The position numbers and the translations under genes were made by a program. The notes below the pieces were generated by a model. That model was not told the DNA's origin and did no database searches. It was given only the letters and a program-made list of their open reading frames with translations. Positions 33,336-46,000 of a stretch of 52,028 nucleotides of DNA are shown in pieces (the stretch's first letter is position 1; every line of letters starts with the position of its first letter). The DNA is from Monosiga brevicollis MX1. Its lineage: Eukaryota; Opisthokonta; Choanoflagellata; Craspedida; Salpingoecidae. The stretch covers positions 387,009 to 439,036 of the forward strand of contig NW_001865054.1 in the NCBI RefSeq assembly GCF_000002865.3, read 5' to 3'.

Positions 33336-33863
33336 ATGGCGCTTTTTGCTACCAGCCGCCTGGCGGCTATGTTGCTGCTGTTGGCGACAGTAGCCCACGC
33401 CTTTTATCTGCCGGGCGTAGCACCACGCTCCTTTGCTGAGGTGCGGCTTCGGACCTCAATAGTCGGCTCCGCCCCGCAGATGCCAGCGTCCCAGCGAATA
33501 TCTCGCAATGCCTTCCCTCAACGTCTCGGTTGTCTTTCATTTCTTCGGCACTTTGCAGGGCGAGAAGATCCCTTTGCAAGTCAACCGTCTCGACTCAACC
33601 GAGTCTGTTATGCCCTTTGACTACTACTTGTACGTCAGGGCGCTCGAGTTTGCCAAGGCGGCACTGTTGCTTTTATCAAGGCAAATGACAACCGCCGCTC
33701 ACTCACTCATTGGATGTTCTTTTTAGCTTTGATTTCTGTGAGCCCGGGGAGACTCCTTACGGTCGCAATGGCGCACACGAGGGTGCCAAGGTCTCTGAGA
33801 ACATTGGTCAGATCATTCTCGGCGAGCGCATCCGTCAGGGCCCTTACGAGGTAGGTAGCAATA

Positions 33864-33901
<38 letters not shown>

Positions 33902-36449
33902 ACAATGTGCCGCAGTACGGTTGGTTCCAGACCCACCGCTGCGCTCGTATTCATGGCTTTTATTTGCGTTGTTCAGATCAAGATGTTGCAGGGTGAGAGC
34001 TGCCGTGCTCTTTGCGCGCGTACGTACAATGCTTCTGCCCGCAAGGATGTCCTGAGCTACCGTCGCATTCTCAACGCCATTAAGAAGGACTACATGAATC
34101 ACTGGATCATGGACAACATGCCTGTTGTTGAATGTACCGCCAATTGCAAGTGCGTTCCTGGTGGTGGACACATTTGGTGTTGCTTCATTTTAATCGCCTT
34201 CTGAACTGATGGCATCCATTCTGGTCGGGTTCCACCGTCTGTGCCCCATCATGACGTTGCTTTTTTTTTCCTTCCCTTTCGCGTGATGCTTAGGGGTGGA
34301 GCTCGTCCTCAGGATCAGCCCTACTATCGCATGGGTTTCCCTGTTGGCTGTGCCATCGGCGAAGCCGCCAAGAGCATGACCATTTGCACCATCAACAACA
34401 TCAACAACATGTATCCCAAAGAGGTTTTCCTCAACAATCATGTTGATATTATTGTCAAATATCACCAAGCGCCCGAGTTTGAGGTGAGCATGAATACCTT
34501 TGCACTTGCTCAAGCAACCTTTTCTGCCTCTGTGTGTGTGTCTGTGTGTCTGTGTTGCTTTTGCTTTTGCTTTTGCTTCCCTTTATTGCCGGCATCGAGT
34601 CGCCTTTTCTTTATACTTTTCGTTTCTTCATCATGACGATTTACATGCGTGACAGGGCTCGCGCGTAGTGGGCGTACAAATTCGTCCCCGCTCCATCAAG
34701 CACGAGTCGATAGACAACCTCAACTGCGATTCAGGCGCACCTCCTCAACCTTTTCACCTCGCCTCGCACCGCTTCAAGCACAAGCTCAAAATCCATAACG
34801 TTCTGGAGGAACGCAGTCGTAGTGTTGCCGATGCAGCTGCCAAGAAGAGCGTTGATGGTGCTGTCGAGGCTGAGGCACAGGACAACACGCCTCAGGGCGA
34901 GGAGTTGCTGCACGTCATTTATTCATATGGCGTCTTTTTCGAGGCCAGCGATGTCAAGTGGGCCTCGCGTTGGGACACATATCTCCAGTCCAGCGAGTCC
35001 ACCTCCATCCATTGGTTTAGCATTGTCAACTCGCTCATCATCGTTGTCTTCCTCTCCGGCATGCTCGGCGTGATCATGGTCCGTACGCTGCACAAGGACA
35101 TCAACCGCTATAACAATGCTGATGATAAGGAGGAGGCGCAAGAGGAGTTTGGCTGGAAATTGGTTCACGGCGATGTTTTCCGCCCACCTCGTGGTGCCAT
35201 CTACCTGAGCTGCCTCGTCGGAAACGGTGTTCAACTGCTGGCCATGGCCATCGTCACCCTCTTTTTTGCCAGCCTGGGGTTCCTATCGCCAGCCACGCGA
35301 GGCTCTCTCATGACCGCCATGATCACGCTGTGGGTCATCCTTGGCACGCCCGCCGGCTACGCCTCGGCACGCCTTTACAAAACCATGGGTGGAGAGGAGT
35401 GGAAGCGCAATGTCATTATGACTGCTGTGGCCTTGCCCGTGTTCATCTTCACCGTTTTCTTCATGCTCAATCTGGTCATGTGGGGCGAGGCCTCCTCCGC
35501 CGCCGTGCCTTTTGGCACCCTTGTTGCGCTCTCCTGCCTCTGGCTGTTTGTCTCAGTTCCATTGACCTTTGTTGGTGCCTACATGGGTTTCAAGCGCCCA
35601 CCCTTGGAGCAGCCTGTGCGCACCAACCCCATTCCGCGCCAGATCCCTCCGCAGAACGCTTACACGCGCCTTTTCCCAGCCATGCTCATGGGTGGCATCT
35701 TGCCCTTTGGTTGCATTTTCATTCAACTCTTTTTCATCTTGAACAGCATCTGGTGCGTTTGCTCCTGCCCCGCACGAGCGTCGCTAACAGTGCAGGCCAA
35801 ACAGCGCATTTGGTCCACCCTGTGCGTTCTCTGACCTCGGTATGCGTGTCCTTGCCATGCGCTTTTCCCATGTGTGTAGGGGCCATAAGCTGTATTACGT
35901 GTTTGGCTTTTTGTTCCTGGTGTTCATCATCTTGGTCATTACCACAGTTGAGAGCACTATTCTGCTCTGCTACTTTCATCTGTGCTCAGAGGTAGGCTCG
36001 AGCTGTAGTCACTTGTCGATGCGGCCTTTCACTTCGCGGCAGCGGCTCATCACATCTCGTGCATTGTCGTCTCTGCTCGCAACTCTTAGAATTATCACTG
36101 GTGGTGGCGTTCCTTCCTCACCGGCGGTGCACCGGCAATTTATCTGTTCATCTACGAGCTCATCTTTTACTTTCGGTGCGTGTCCAGCTGTTTGGGGTGT
36201 CCTGTTCCAGGCCTTTGGTTTACATGTTAAATCCTTGATCCAGGCCTTGTCTCACTGCCTTGTCCTGGATGGGTCCGTTTCCATTTGGCCCTTAGCCGCA
36301 TGGAGGTGGAGGGTTACGCCAGCCTCATGCTGTACGCTGGCTACTCGCTCATTGCTTCAATCATCTTTTTCGTCATGTCTGGCACGGTTGGATTCCTGGG
36401 CTGCTTTGCCTTTGTGCGTCGCATCTACGATGTGATCAAGGTCGATTAA
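33336..36449 (+). CDS. Transmembrane 9 superfamily protein (nonaspanin, TM9SF2/4-like)
   Basis: Nonaspanins are Golgi/endosomal proteins with a large lumenal N-terminal domain and nine membrane helices, linked to sorting of membrane proteins and to adhesion. Exon 1 (33336-33440) gives the signal peptide MALFATSRLAAMLLLLATVA and the mature start FYLPGVAPRSF, typical of the family. Then come IPLQVNRLDSTESVMPFDYY, FCEPGETPYGRNGAHEG and the lumenal core. The large exon near 34657-35754 has YSYGVFFEASDVKWASRWD and IVNSLIIVVFLSGMLGVIM, followed by repeated hydrophobic helices. The end is FGFLGCFAF-like GTVGFLGCFAFVRRIYDVIK then VD; the terminal K-x-D is the family's ER-exit/COPI-type signal. An intron at about 33850-33960 carries a CT tract. 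About nine exons. Confidence 0.96.
33864..33902 (+). repeat. CT tract inside a TM9SF intron
   Basis: About 19 CT units, with one interruption (CTTTCT), right after a GTAGGTAG donor region. It is the only long CT tract in the window that sits inside an intron on the coding strand. Confidence 0.95.
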
Positions 36450-37229
36450 ACAGGCTGCCATAGCTGTATCTTGACCACTTGCATGCGAGCGTAAACCCGC
36501 GCGTGTACCTTCATCTCTTTTTCTCTCGTTTCTTCACAAGTCGTACACGTGTTCACTTGAGCCTTTTAAACTTGTGCTTCAAGCATCACCACCCGGTCGC
36601 TCGCTCGCCTTTGTTTTGTATTTCTTCCCTTTTCTTCTTCGCCCTCCACTGTATTTTGGCAACAATGGAGAAGTCCCAAGCTTTTTGAAATCACAGTGCC
36701 ATCATCAGTCGTCCATGTAGTCAATGGAGCAAATGGGAGGGTGGGTTCGGGCGGCAAACGGAAAAACGCTTTGATTCTTTCCTCATTGGCAGGGTTCAAT
36801 TACGTGAATCGAGAAGCGAGCTGAGGGAAAGGAAGGTGAATGGCGCTAAGCTCGAGATGTGCACAGAATGCAATGAGCGTTCAAACCAGGCGCGGTACGT
36901 GCCATTGAACAAGGTACCTCAAGGTTTTTGCAAGGGGGATCACGTGCAAGAAACAATTGTCATTGTCTTGATTGCCATCGAGCCAAGTCGTTCAAATGTG
37001 AACGGAGCAACGATGCACGCTAAACAGGCAGAGCAAAACCACAGACAACTGACCAGGACACAGGCACGGGTGTGAAGCGTCCAGGTATGACAAAGATAAA
37101 AAGAACGAAAGAAACAGGAAGTTGGGCGAACAAATGCCCACGCGGCGCACAGGGATTTTCATAAGCATCGTTTAGAAATGAGACGTTTAACTCGGGGAAA
37201 GGGAGCAGCGTTTCGTTCAACTAGGATGG
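36450..37229. other. Convergent gap between TM9SF and the glutamine-rich gene
   Basis: Holds the TM9SF 3' end and the 3' UTR of the minus-strand gene. The open frames seen here lack an ATG start or any similarity. No gene is supported. Confidence 0.5.
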
Positions 37230-37892
37230 CTAAGATGCTTGTGGTGGGAAACCTCCGTGTAAGTTGGCGTACATCGACAGGTTGGGGTGCGTACCAGGGA
37301 TTTGGGAATTGTGCGTCAAAGTATTGAATGAGAGAGGGGGAACCGCGCCAGGTTGCTGTGCAGGTGCACCCACGCCAGCAAGGCTCATCCCCAGGTCAGA
37401 GCCTACTTGCGGCAACATGCCCGAGGCCGCTAGTTGTTGGTGCTGATGCGATGGCTGCTGGTGCTGGAAACGTGCCAGGTCGAATTGGGCGTGCAGGTTT
37501 GGAAACGAAGGTGGCTGCGCATGATGGGCCACCTGCTGCTGCTGCTGCTGTTGTTGCTGTTGTTGTTGAAGGTGTGGTACTTGCGGGTGCGGGAGTTGCG
37601 CTTGAGACATGTAAAGGTGCTGTTGCTGTTGTTGTTGTTGTTGTTGCTGCTGCTGCTGCTGTTGAAGAAGCTGCAACAAGGCCGGCGCCAGTGGCATTGG
37701 CTGCAGTGGGTGTTGCTGAGCAGATGGGGCAACAGGGTTTGGCGCATGGTGTGGTAGAGGCTGCCTTGAGCTCAAAAGACTTTGACCGAGTGATGCATTT
37801 GATGCCTGGGAAACAAGCTGATGAGGCTGTCCCGGAAAGCCTGACTGCAGCGCCGGAGCCTGTGGGCCCAAAAGCCTTTGCGCGGAATCATT
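37230..37892 (-). CDS. C-terminal part of a glutamine-rich protein, cut by the assembly gap
   Basis: An open minus-strand frame from the gap edge (37892) to a stop at 37230-37232, about 220 residues. It is rich in Gln, His, Pro, Ala and Leu. Two polyglutamine runs are encoded by mixed CAG/CAA codons: about 37617-37672 (LLQQQ... then HLYMSQAQLPHP) and 37533-37568 (then VAHHAQPPSFPN). The end reads SMYANLHGGFPPQAS. Mixed codons make a real protein tract more likely than a simple repeat expansion. Such low-complexity tails are common in transcription or RNA-regulatory proteins, but no family can be named. The rest of the gene is hidden in the N run. Confidence 0.6.
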   Translation of the reverse strand, partial: NDSAQRLLGPQAPALQSGFPGQPHQLVSQASNASLGQSLLSSRQPLPHHAPNPVAPSAQQHPLQPMPLAPALLQLLQQQQQQQQQQQQQQQHLYMSQAQLPHPQVPHLQQQQQQQQQQQQVAHHAQPPSFPNLHAQFDLARFQHQQPSHQHQQLAASGMLPQVGSDLGMSLAGVGAPAQQPGAVPPLSFNTLTHNSQIPGTHPNLSMYANLHGGFPPQAS

Positions 37893-38819
37893 NNNNNNNN
37901 NNNNNNNNNNNNNNNNNNNNNNNNNNNNNNNNNNNNNNNNNNNNNNNNNNNNNNNNNNNNNNNNNNNNNNNNNNNNNNNNNNNNNNNNNNNNNNNNNNNN
38001 NNNNNNNNNNNNNNNNNNNNNNNNNNNNNNNNNNNNNNNNNNNNNNNNNNNNNNNNNNNNNNNNNNNNNNNNNNNNNNNNNNNNNNNNNNNNNNNNNNNN
38101 NNNNNNNNNNNNNNNNNNNNNNNNNNNNNNNNNNNNNNNNNNNNNNNNNNNNNNNNNNNNNNNNNNNNNNNNNNNNNNNNNNNNNNNNNNNNNNNNNNNN
38201 NNNNNNNNNNNNNNNNNNNNNNNNNNNNNNNNNNNNNNNNNNNNNNNNNNNNNNNNNNNNNNNNNNNNNNNNNNNNNNNNNNNNNNNNNNNNNNNNNNNN
38301 NNNNNNNNNNNNNNNNNNNNNNNNNNNNNNNNNNNNNNNNNNNNNNNNNNNNNNNNNNNNNNNNNNNNNNNNNNNNNNNNNNNNNNNNNNNNNNNNNNNN
38401 NNNNNNNNNNNNNNNNNNNNNNNNNNNNNNNNNNNNNNNNNNNNNNNNNNNNNNNNNNNNNNNNNNNNNNNNNNNNNNNNNNNNNNNNNNNNNNNNNNNN
38501 NNNNNNNNNNNNNNNNNNNNNNNNNNNNNNNNNNNNNNNNNNNNNNNNNNNNNNNNNNNNNNNNNNNNNNNNNNNNNNNNNNNNNNNNNNNNNNNNNNNN
38601 NNNNNNNNNNNNNNNNNNNNNNNNNNNNNNNNNNNNNNNNNNNNNNNNNNNNNNNNNNNNNNNNNNNNNNNNNNNNNNNNNNNNNNNNNNNNNNNNNNNN
38701 NNNNNNNNNNNNNNNNNNNNNNNNNNNNNNNNNNNNNNNNNNNNNNNNNNNNNNNNNNNNNNNNNNNNNNNNNNNNNNNNNNNNNNNNNNNNNNNNNNNN
38801 NNNNNNNNNNNNNNNNNNN
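37893..38819. other. Assembly gap (run of N)
   Basis: 927 unknown bases. Repetitive CAG/CTG DNA on the left and CAA/CAG-rich DNA on the right suggest that the gap spans a repeat that did not assemble. Confidence 0.99.
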
Positions 38820-39856
38820 CAACCACCACCAACGCGAATCACAAAAAGAGGTGGGCCACCAAGATTGGCTGCAGGAACGGCGTGAAGAGCTACAAGAACG
38901 ACAACGGCAGCTTCGAGAACTACAAGTGGAAATACCTTACAACTCCTGCGGCAACTGCAACAACTACGTTTCTTTCAACAGCAACATCCGCCATCAAGAC
39001 CGTCCTCCCTTACTGCTGCTTACTGCTGCAACAAGGTGCTGCTACCATCTGTCTCACGCCGCCAATGACGGAGTAATAGCATTCGCAGTTGCAGCAGCAG
39101 TAGGAGGTCAAACGGTTCAGGGGGAGTGTCCCGCTTTTGGGTGGTAGTGTCACAAAGGCACAAGTTAGCTGCTTGATGTGCTGAGCAAAGGCCACCTTCC
39201 ACGCCATGGTAGCTGATTCCTTCGCATTTGCAGACGAAGCTGCAACAATGGTGAAAAAGTCGACGATAACTACCGTGGTTTTACTTGTGATCATTATGGT
39301 CAACTGCATGTTGTACGCGTTTGACTTCTTCTTCCTGCCGAACGAGCCCCAGACTAAATGCCACACCCTTATTGAATTGATGGAACCCCAAAATATGCCC
39401 AGCACCAATACAAAATTTATTTCCAAAGTGCCCCAACTTCCCCTGGTATGTCGCAACCGCATCCGTGGCACAGCCCACTATTGCGACATCCGTGTTTATC
39501 TCGACACAGCAACTCCAATTTGGTTATTGTCACATCCTTCGCTAGAACTGCTTTTGACAAATGGCTCCCTCCATTCACGTCATCTCCCTTTTGTCTCTCA
39601 CGCTCTCTCGCTCACTTTCTGCGCACACACACTCTCTCTCTTCTCATCATCACTCGTTGGCAGCGCTCAGTGGCACGGGGAGGCGCTTGGTGTGCTTTGC
39701 CCCCAGTGGGTTGCCTTTCGGAAGCTCAACCCGATCTGCGTCCTTTGCACAAGGGGTGAAAGCGGCCTTTGATCTGTCACGCTTCCTCGAGAAAAAAAGG
39801 CATTGTTGGCAGGCGCACGGGATCCTCTGCAGGCGAGTCGCCAGTCGCCAGTCGCC
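38820..39856. other. Region right of the gap: Q/E/R-rich coding remnant, then sorting nexin upstream DNA
   Basis: From 38820 to about 39078 the plus strand reads as Gln/Glu/Arg/Leu-rich in two frames in turn (HQDWLQERREELQERQRQLR, then LQLLRQLQQLRFFQQQHP). This looks like the C-terminal end of a coiled-coil gene whose start is in the gap, either with an intron or with an assembly indel. It could also be CAA/CAG repeat without function. From 39080 to 39856 no gene is supported. The 188-codon frame at 39206 has no similarity and looks like chance. A CT/CA-rich patch lies at 39598-39650. Confidence 0.35.
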
Positions 39857-42656
39857 ATGGCCGACACCTCGATCCTGGCTGAGCTCAGCGAGGTCGTGCC
39901 CAATCTCAGCACCACCATCACCCGCTTCGAGCCCCATAATCGGCTCATGGTCTACACCATATCCACTTGGGTACGCATCGAGCTCGGTACACTCCATTCC
40001 GTTCACTCTGACATGCGCCAAGCCCAGACGAGCATGTCGCGGCTTCACCCTCAGAGCCCGGGCACGGGCATGCATGGCAAGCCTCACCCCCTCCCTTCCT
40101 TTGCTGTACACCAGGAGGAGGATAGTAACAAACAACACGTTGTCCGCCGCACCTACAATGGTTTGTTCTGTCTGGTCCTTGTGGCCTACATTGTCCCCGC
40201 TTTCTGAATCGCTTTCCTTCTCTTGTCGTCTTGTAATGGCACACTGATCGCGCTTTCACTTGACCCCGGGCTAGATTTTGAATGGCTCTATGACCGTCTC
40301 ATTGAAGAAGAAGAGCTCAGCGGCTCCATTGTGGGTTTTCTTTCTTGACATTGGCTCGCCACTTTGGCATTGGGCCAAATTGACACCCCTGAGTGCGTGC
40401 TGACACGCCATCCCGCTGCTGTCTAGATCCCGCGAGTTCCCGATGCCGTCTTATGGGTGCCCAGCGATAACCTGGACCTATCACAGCTGACCCAAACCAT
40501 GCAGCCCAAGACAATTGGTAGTGCCTGCCCTCGTTCCCCCACCTCTCCTGTCTACTTCAGTCCACCCTCCCCGACCCTCGACATCAGCAGCCCCTTCACC
40601 GGTTAGCTCACGTTGCTGATTCTGGTTACCTTTGTGGGACGGCGGGTCTAGGCATGGCCTCCTTTGAAATGGATATGGTGCAACAGCGTGCCAGCATGCT
40701 CGAGCGGTGGCTTCGTCGCGTCATCGCTCTGCCTGAAGTTCGCCAGGATCTCAACCTCCGCACCTTTCTAATGTTTCAAAACGAGGTTTGGTCCCCCATC
40801 CCTGCCATCGCACCACGGCTGCTCCGGCCGCAGCCGTCGTCTTCTCGATCATTTGACTGATTTGCCCTACCGCATTTTATCTTCCATCTCATGCGTTGCT
40901 GGCGACACTCAACAGCTGGGTGGCCGTCAACGGTCCTTGTGGCATGATTTCAAGTCACTCTTTTCAACCCAAGCCGAGGTATCCTCTTCTCTTCATCGTT
41001 TGGCACAGCGCTTGCCCCCCTTTCCCCCCGGTGTGAATAAAAGATTCTGGTGACAGCAGAAACTGAGCTGCTTTACCGTACCTCACGTGATCCCAACTGC
41101 CCGTAGCTGCCCCAAAAAGAGCAGGAGAGCACCGCTGACTACGAAGGCGTTTGGTTGCCCCGGTGGGTGGTGGTGGTGGTGGTGGTGGCTTATCCCCTTT
41201 CCGAGATTAAACGGCCCATCCCAAAGCTAATGTCGTGATAATATTCGCATTTTTTTCGCTTTGGCCGTTCTGTGCTGCCATCTGGCAGATTTCATGGTTG
41301 CAGCCAAGCTATCCGTCGTCGCTCGTACCGACACAAAGGTCAGCCTCTTCCTCCCAGCCCTCCTTCCAAAGTCATCTCATTCACGGCCCGAGGTGGGCAC
41401 TCCCTTCCCTTGAGTTGTGCTACGTCAATCTGCCTCACCCGCAAAGTAAACTTGCCCCTGTCTTGTCGAACACGGTAGCCCTGGCATTGGCCTTTCGGGA
41501 GTTGCGCGAGGGCATCTCTGAAATCATGCAGGAAACCACGGACACAACCCTGCAGTGCGTTTTGGGCCGGTCAACCTCTAACTGCGTGGCGGTGTCTTCA
41601 AAATTTGCGCCGCTGTCACAAACCGACCTGACGGTCCCATGAAATTTGCCGCGCGTTTCTCATACTTTCCTCGCCTCCCAACACACTTCTAGATTCCTCA
41701 TGTCCCTTCCTGATGTTCTGGCGGCCAGCGAGGTGAGGGGGGCGCAACACAACAATTGTGTCAATTTGCCTTTTCATTTTCATTGACAGCTTACACCATC
41801 ATATGCCCTGTCTTTAGACCTCGCATAATCGTGCCATGAGGATTTGCGATGTGTCTCTCGACACATTGCTCTGTGAAACAAGCATCTCCTTTGAAGCTCG
41901 GGTTCATGCATATCAACGCCTGGCGCTAGTTCGGCAAAAACGGGAGGAAGTGCAAGCAGAGGCCCGAGCTGCACCGCCCGAGGAGCAAAGCATTGCGGAG
42001 GTAGCCTCCCTTCCATCAACGCATGAAAGAAACAAGAATGAAAGATCACCTTTCCCCCGCCCTGTTCATGACGCCTCTCACGACCATGTTCCTGAACAGG
42101 CAAAACTTGAACGCATGGAGCAGCTGGTCAATAAGCTGGACGCCGTACTAACGAATAACGAGCACACTCTGAGGCTAAATCATGTTGTGGAGCACAAACG
42201 CGCACTCACCGAGTACGCTGTCAACCAGGTAAACTTCGCTCATGCCACCCACTTCCACCCTCTCTTTGCATACAAGTTCGCATGCGTCAAGTATCCGCTC
42301 ATTCGTCTATCCATTCATTCATCCACCCCGTGGGCTCTGTACATGCGCCTGTCGTCTCATCAGCCTCACCTTGTTTCCCAATCTCCTTGATGCAGATTGA
42401 ATTGGCCAACGAGCAGCAGCAGGCGTTGGACGCCATCAGAAACGAGATTGCCAATCTGCCCACCAAAACATGGACAGCAGCTGATGACCGAGAGCTCGTG
42501 GCCATTTGGGAGCAGGGAGCAGAGGCCTCACTCGAAGATGCTGAGGCGGATTCTGACGAGCAAGAGTCGTGCCCGCGGGAGCGCGACGCCGAGGCCGCTC
42601 ATCCCAGCGACCCACGCTCACCGTCTGCGGTCCACCGCCAGATCCTATCCTTTTGA
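39857..42656 (+). CDS. PX-domain sorting nexin with predicted BAR-like C-terminal region
   Basis: Sorting nexins bind phosphoinositides on endosomes and shape or sort membrane. The ATG at 39857 begins MADTSILAELSEVVPNLST. Exon 1 ends at 39970, and the next exons give the PX core: VYTISTWEEDSNKQHVVRRT, then YNDFEWLYDRLIEEEELSGS and IIPRVPDAVLWVPSDN. The Arg-Arg-Thr-Tyr-x-Asp-Phe pattern and the proline motif are the phosphoinositide site. RASMLERWLRRVIALPEVR and LNLRTFLMFQNE finish the PX fold. After this come mainly helical exons (DFKSLFSTQAE, ALAFRELREGISEIMQET, HAYQRLALVRQKREEVQAEA, KLERMEQLVNKLDAVL, ELANEQQQALDAIRNEIANL) that fit a BAR-type dimerisation domain. The C-terminus is acidic, ending at TGA 42654-42656. 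The exact subfamily cannot be named. About ten exons. Confidence 0.82.
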
Positions 42657-43046
42657 CGCAGATATTTTGACGAAGTTTGTGACTTGCCTTCAAAAAAAGC
42701 TTCACCTGAACCTGCCTTCATACGTTTCTTGTCATCATGTCCCTGAGGTTGGATGCCGACGTAAACCTTTTAGTCGTCAATTACCGTGTTGGAGTTTGAG
42801 GCGCCACACAAGTCAGTGGCTGCCAGATTTGTACAAGTTTAAACACTGACCAGCAAGAAACACAATTTATTCACATGTCAAGAAGAAAACCAGGTCAAGC
42901 ACAATCATTAAACAAATACACCGAGCATCAATAGTGGCCCCACCAGTCCTCTGCATCGACATGGACAGACGACAGACGACCACAGAAATTCAGGCAAGAT
43001 GCAACAGGGGAGGTCAATCGCCTTAAAAGGCAGGCCAAGATCTTGG
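42657..43046. other. Convergent gap between sorting nexin and iRhom
   Basis: AT-richer tail-to-tail DNA. No gene or repeat tract is seen in it. Confidence 0.6.
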
Positions 43047-46000
43047 TTAGAGGCTGCGCCCACACATGCCGTCGGCATATGGCACGCAGTTCAGGTAGTC
43101 ACACCAGGAACAAAATTCCGTGTTTTGAATCTGATAAAACGTGACAAAGGCAGCCACGAACATCACCAAGAGCAAGGGGGCACAGATGAACAGGAGCAGC
43201 CGCTTTCGGGCTAGGTCCCATTTGCCAAAGGTGATGTACGGGATAAAGATAATGCCCGACACGAGCCCTATCCAAACAAGCATGCAGCCCATGAAGAGCC
43301 AGACACAGCGTGAGACAAAAAGCCGCTGTACACGGCACGGTGCATTGTGGTGTGAGGGAGGCTGGAAGAATCCCTTGAAAGCTGGCCTGCGGCTCGTACC
43401 AAACGCGAATCCTCCAATGTGACTCCAGTTGTCCACATACGACGTCGTGCCAACGAGGAGCAGCACGGCAATGACACCCCCCAGGCCGGCCAGGCTCAAC
43501 CCAGGACGATCCACCAGCTTTGTAATCCAGTCCATATTATGAACAATGGCGGGTGAGATATCACACGCAAAAGGCATGGTAGCAACTCGCCAAAAGACGA
43601 CAGAAGCGCCCCACTCTTTCGCGCACCTGCCAGGACTGAAACAGATCGACCAAGTGCACGGCAAGGATGCCATAAACAGACGGGTTGGTGCCAACCGACA
43701 CGTCAAGTGGCGAGAAGACGGCAGCAATGCAAGTCCCGCCAATGCCACTGATAAAGTAGATCAAAAGGCTGCGCATGGCACCAATCTAAAAAGAGCATCA
43801 ACGGAAGAGGGCAAGGAGATAAGAGAGAAGAAGACAAAGAGGATTGACATACGGTTGCATGGCCCGACGGCATCGGGGCAAAGGGCAGTGCTTGTGCCAC
43901 GGCCAACGTACATGCGTTTCCATCTTGCGCCCATAATAATATTGGGCAATCAGCACCAAAATGGCGTGGGCCACGCTGGCATGGAAGAAGAGGGGTGTGA
44001 TGAAACGCCACCACTGACTCGGATTGTCCGGCAGATTGCGAAAGTCCTTGCGAGCATCAATCGAGGTGCCGGTCTATGGTGGCTCATCCAAGACACCATT
44101 GAGCAGGTGAGATCGATTCAAGCTCCTCGCAGACAAGTGCCCAAGACCAGGTCGCGACGCCAACTGATTGTGCGCGTACCCCAAACAACGTGCACGTTTC
44201 TTTGAGACAAAGGACGTTGGAGCACAATTGTGCATCCATGTGCCTACTCATGCAGGACGAAAACAACCGCGCATCGTCTCTTCATAAGCACCTGCAAAAG
44301 TCCTGCAAGACTGTCTGGGCATGCGATGATGGTGATAAGCTGACCAATAGCCGTTGAGAAAAGCACAGGTGTCTTCTGTTGTGAGCTGGCAGGATCCAAC
44401 GAGATCAAAACCACAGCAAGGCCTGTTCATCACCGTCAAAAGCATAACCAAAACATCACGGGTTATCAGCTAGACCCGGTGGTCGCTCACAGCAAAGAGC
44501 GATGATGCAACGGCAACACTACACAGCCACCAGGCATGGGCACAGGAAGCGTACCGCCATGTAATAAAGTCTTCCGTCTCGTCACACAGGTCATTCACCC
44601 AGGTGCCATCAAACGAAGCACACTCTGCCTCGGTTGTTTGACCTGACTGGCCGTTGCCCAGCGTGCAGCACCCTACAGCGGGGGTACGGGCCGTGTTTCA
44701 CGCCATCATTATGCCAAGACACGGCGAAAAGTGGGCGTGGGCGAACTCTCATGGTTGCTCGGCGCCCACACACAAGCTGAGCCTTTCCCTGGCCCTCCTT
44801 TGCCTGCTTCCAGAGTTGGCCGAAGCACGAATACATACCAGTACCATCGTCGGCGTTGCCCTCGCAAGGGTTTTCACGACCGTTTCCGCACTCGAGAGTG
44901 CGAGTGCGGATGGCGGCCTTGGTTACGCTCTCGTCCTCGCGCATGCACGGAGCAAATTTGGCCCCAACTTTAGCCAAGTAGATGGAGGAAGGGCCGTAGC
45001 CAGGATTAGCCGAGGTCACACGGGTGACATCAGCCGAGGAACTGTGAGGCACGAAGCGCAAACACATGTGAATGGGCACGCCCAGGCGTATGACATGTGA
45101 ATGACATGGCTCTGGAAGAGTGGGCATATATGTGTAGGGGGGTCGGCGTACCCATTGAAGGTCAGGCAGGCAGGGCTTGAGTCGCTACCGCAAGTGTTTC
45201 GTTCGTTCTTAAAGGCAAAGGGTGCCATGTAATCTGTTGTATATGCATGTGCGAGAACCAGGATCATGATGATGATCTAGGAGTGTGGGTACAGAGCACG
45301 GTAAACGTAAGAGACAGCCTTCAGGGGACGCATGGGGCAACATCATGTACTGGAGTGAGCTACATGGCCACCAGGCCAGGCTTCAGTCGGTGGCACCAAA
45401 TGACTCAAACACACCCACATCACCCACACACCTGCAGCGTAGTGATGGCATTGATAAAGACGGGGGTGTATTCCGGTAGCGCTTGGAGTTGGGCCTGCAC
45501 GAGGGTGTCGTTGTTGAAACGAGATTTGCGACGATGCTTGGTCTTTTCCTCCTTTGTGAGCCCGGCGTCGATGACCGATTCACGGCGACGGTTGACCTAT
45601 TTGCGCTGGTCCACTGAGACTCGACACACTTCCGTCTGCCAATATGGGAGAGCGATACCGAGAGACAAAACGAGGACTGCGCATGGGTGGCCCAAACAAA
45701 CCTGTCCACCAAACCACCCAGGCTTGACAATCTTGCGCAGTTCTTCCTCATGTAACCAGACATAATGCTCCCAGCCTTGCTGGGGATCGCGAGTCGTCTG
45801 ATGGTCTACACACATGCTCGGAATTGATGGCTTGATCAGCAAGGGCGGAGCCCGCGGAGCCCCCCCCCTTTTTTTTTATTCCAACAAAGAAGTGCAAGGA
45901 ATGGAAGTGGAGCGAAATCATCGCACCTGCTTTCTCAGGATCGAAGCGATGGTCTGATGAATCATCCTCCTCCGCGGCGAGTTCCAACATGTCCTCCTGC

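Noticed and set aside
36566-36799. 77-codon minus-strand frame beginning NPANEERIKAFF
   Set aside because: It has no ATG at its start and no good upstream acceptor that I can support. Treated as intergenic.
37328-37890. Val/Ala/Leu-rich plus-strand frame opposite the Q-rich gene
   Set aside because: Antisense reading of polyglutamine codons. The minus strand has the natural composition and stop.
39206-39772. 188-codon frame with a hydrophobic start
   Set aside because: No similarity, low-complexity Ser/Leu-rich middle, and overlap with the CT/CA-rich upstream region of the sorting nexin.
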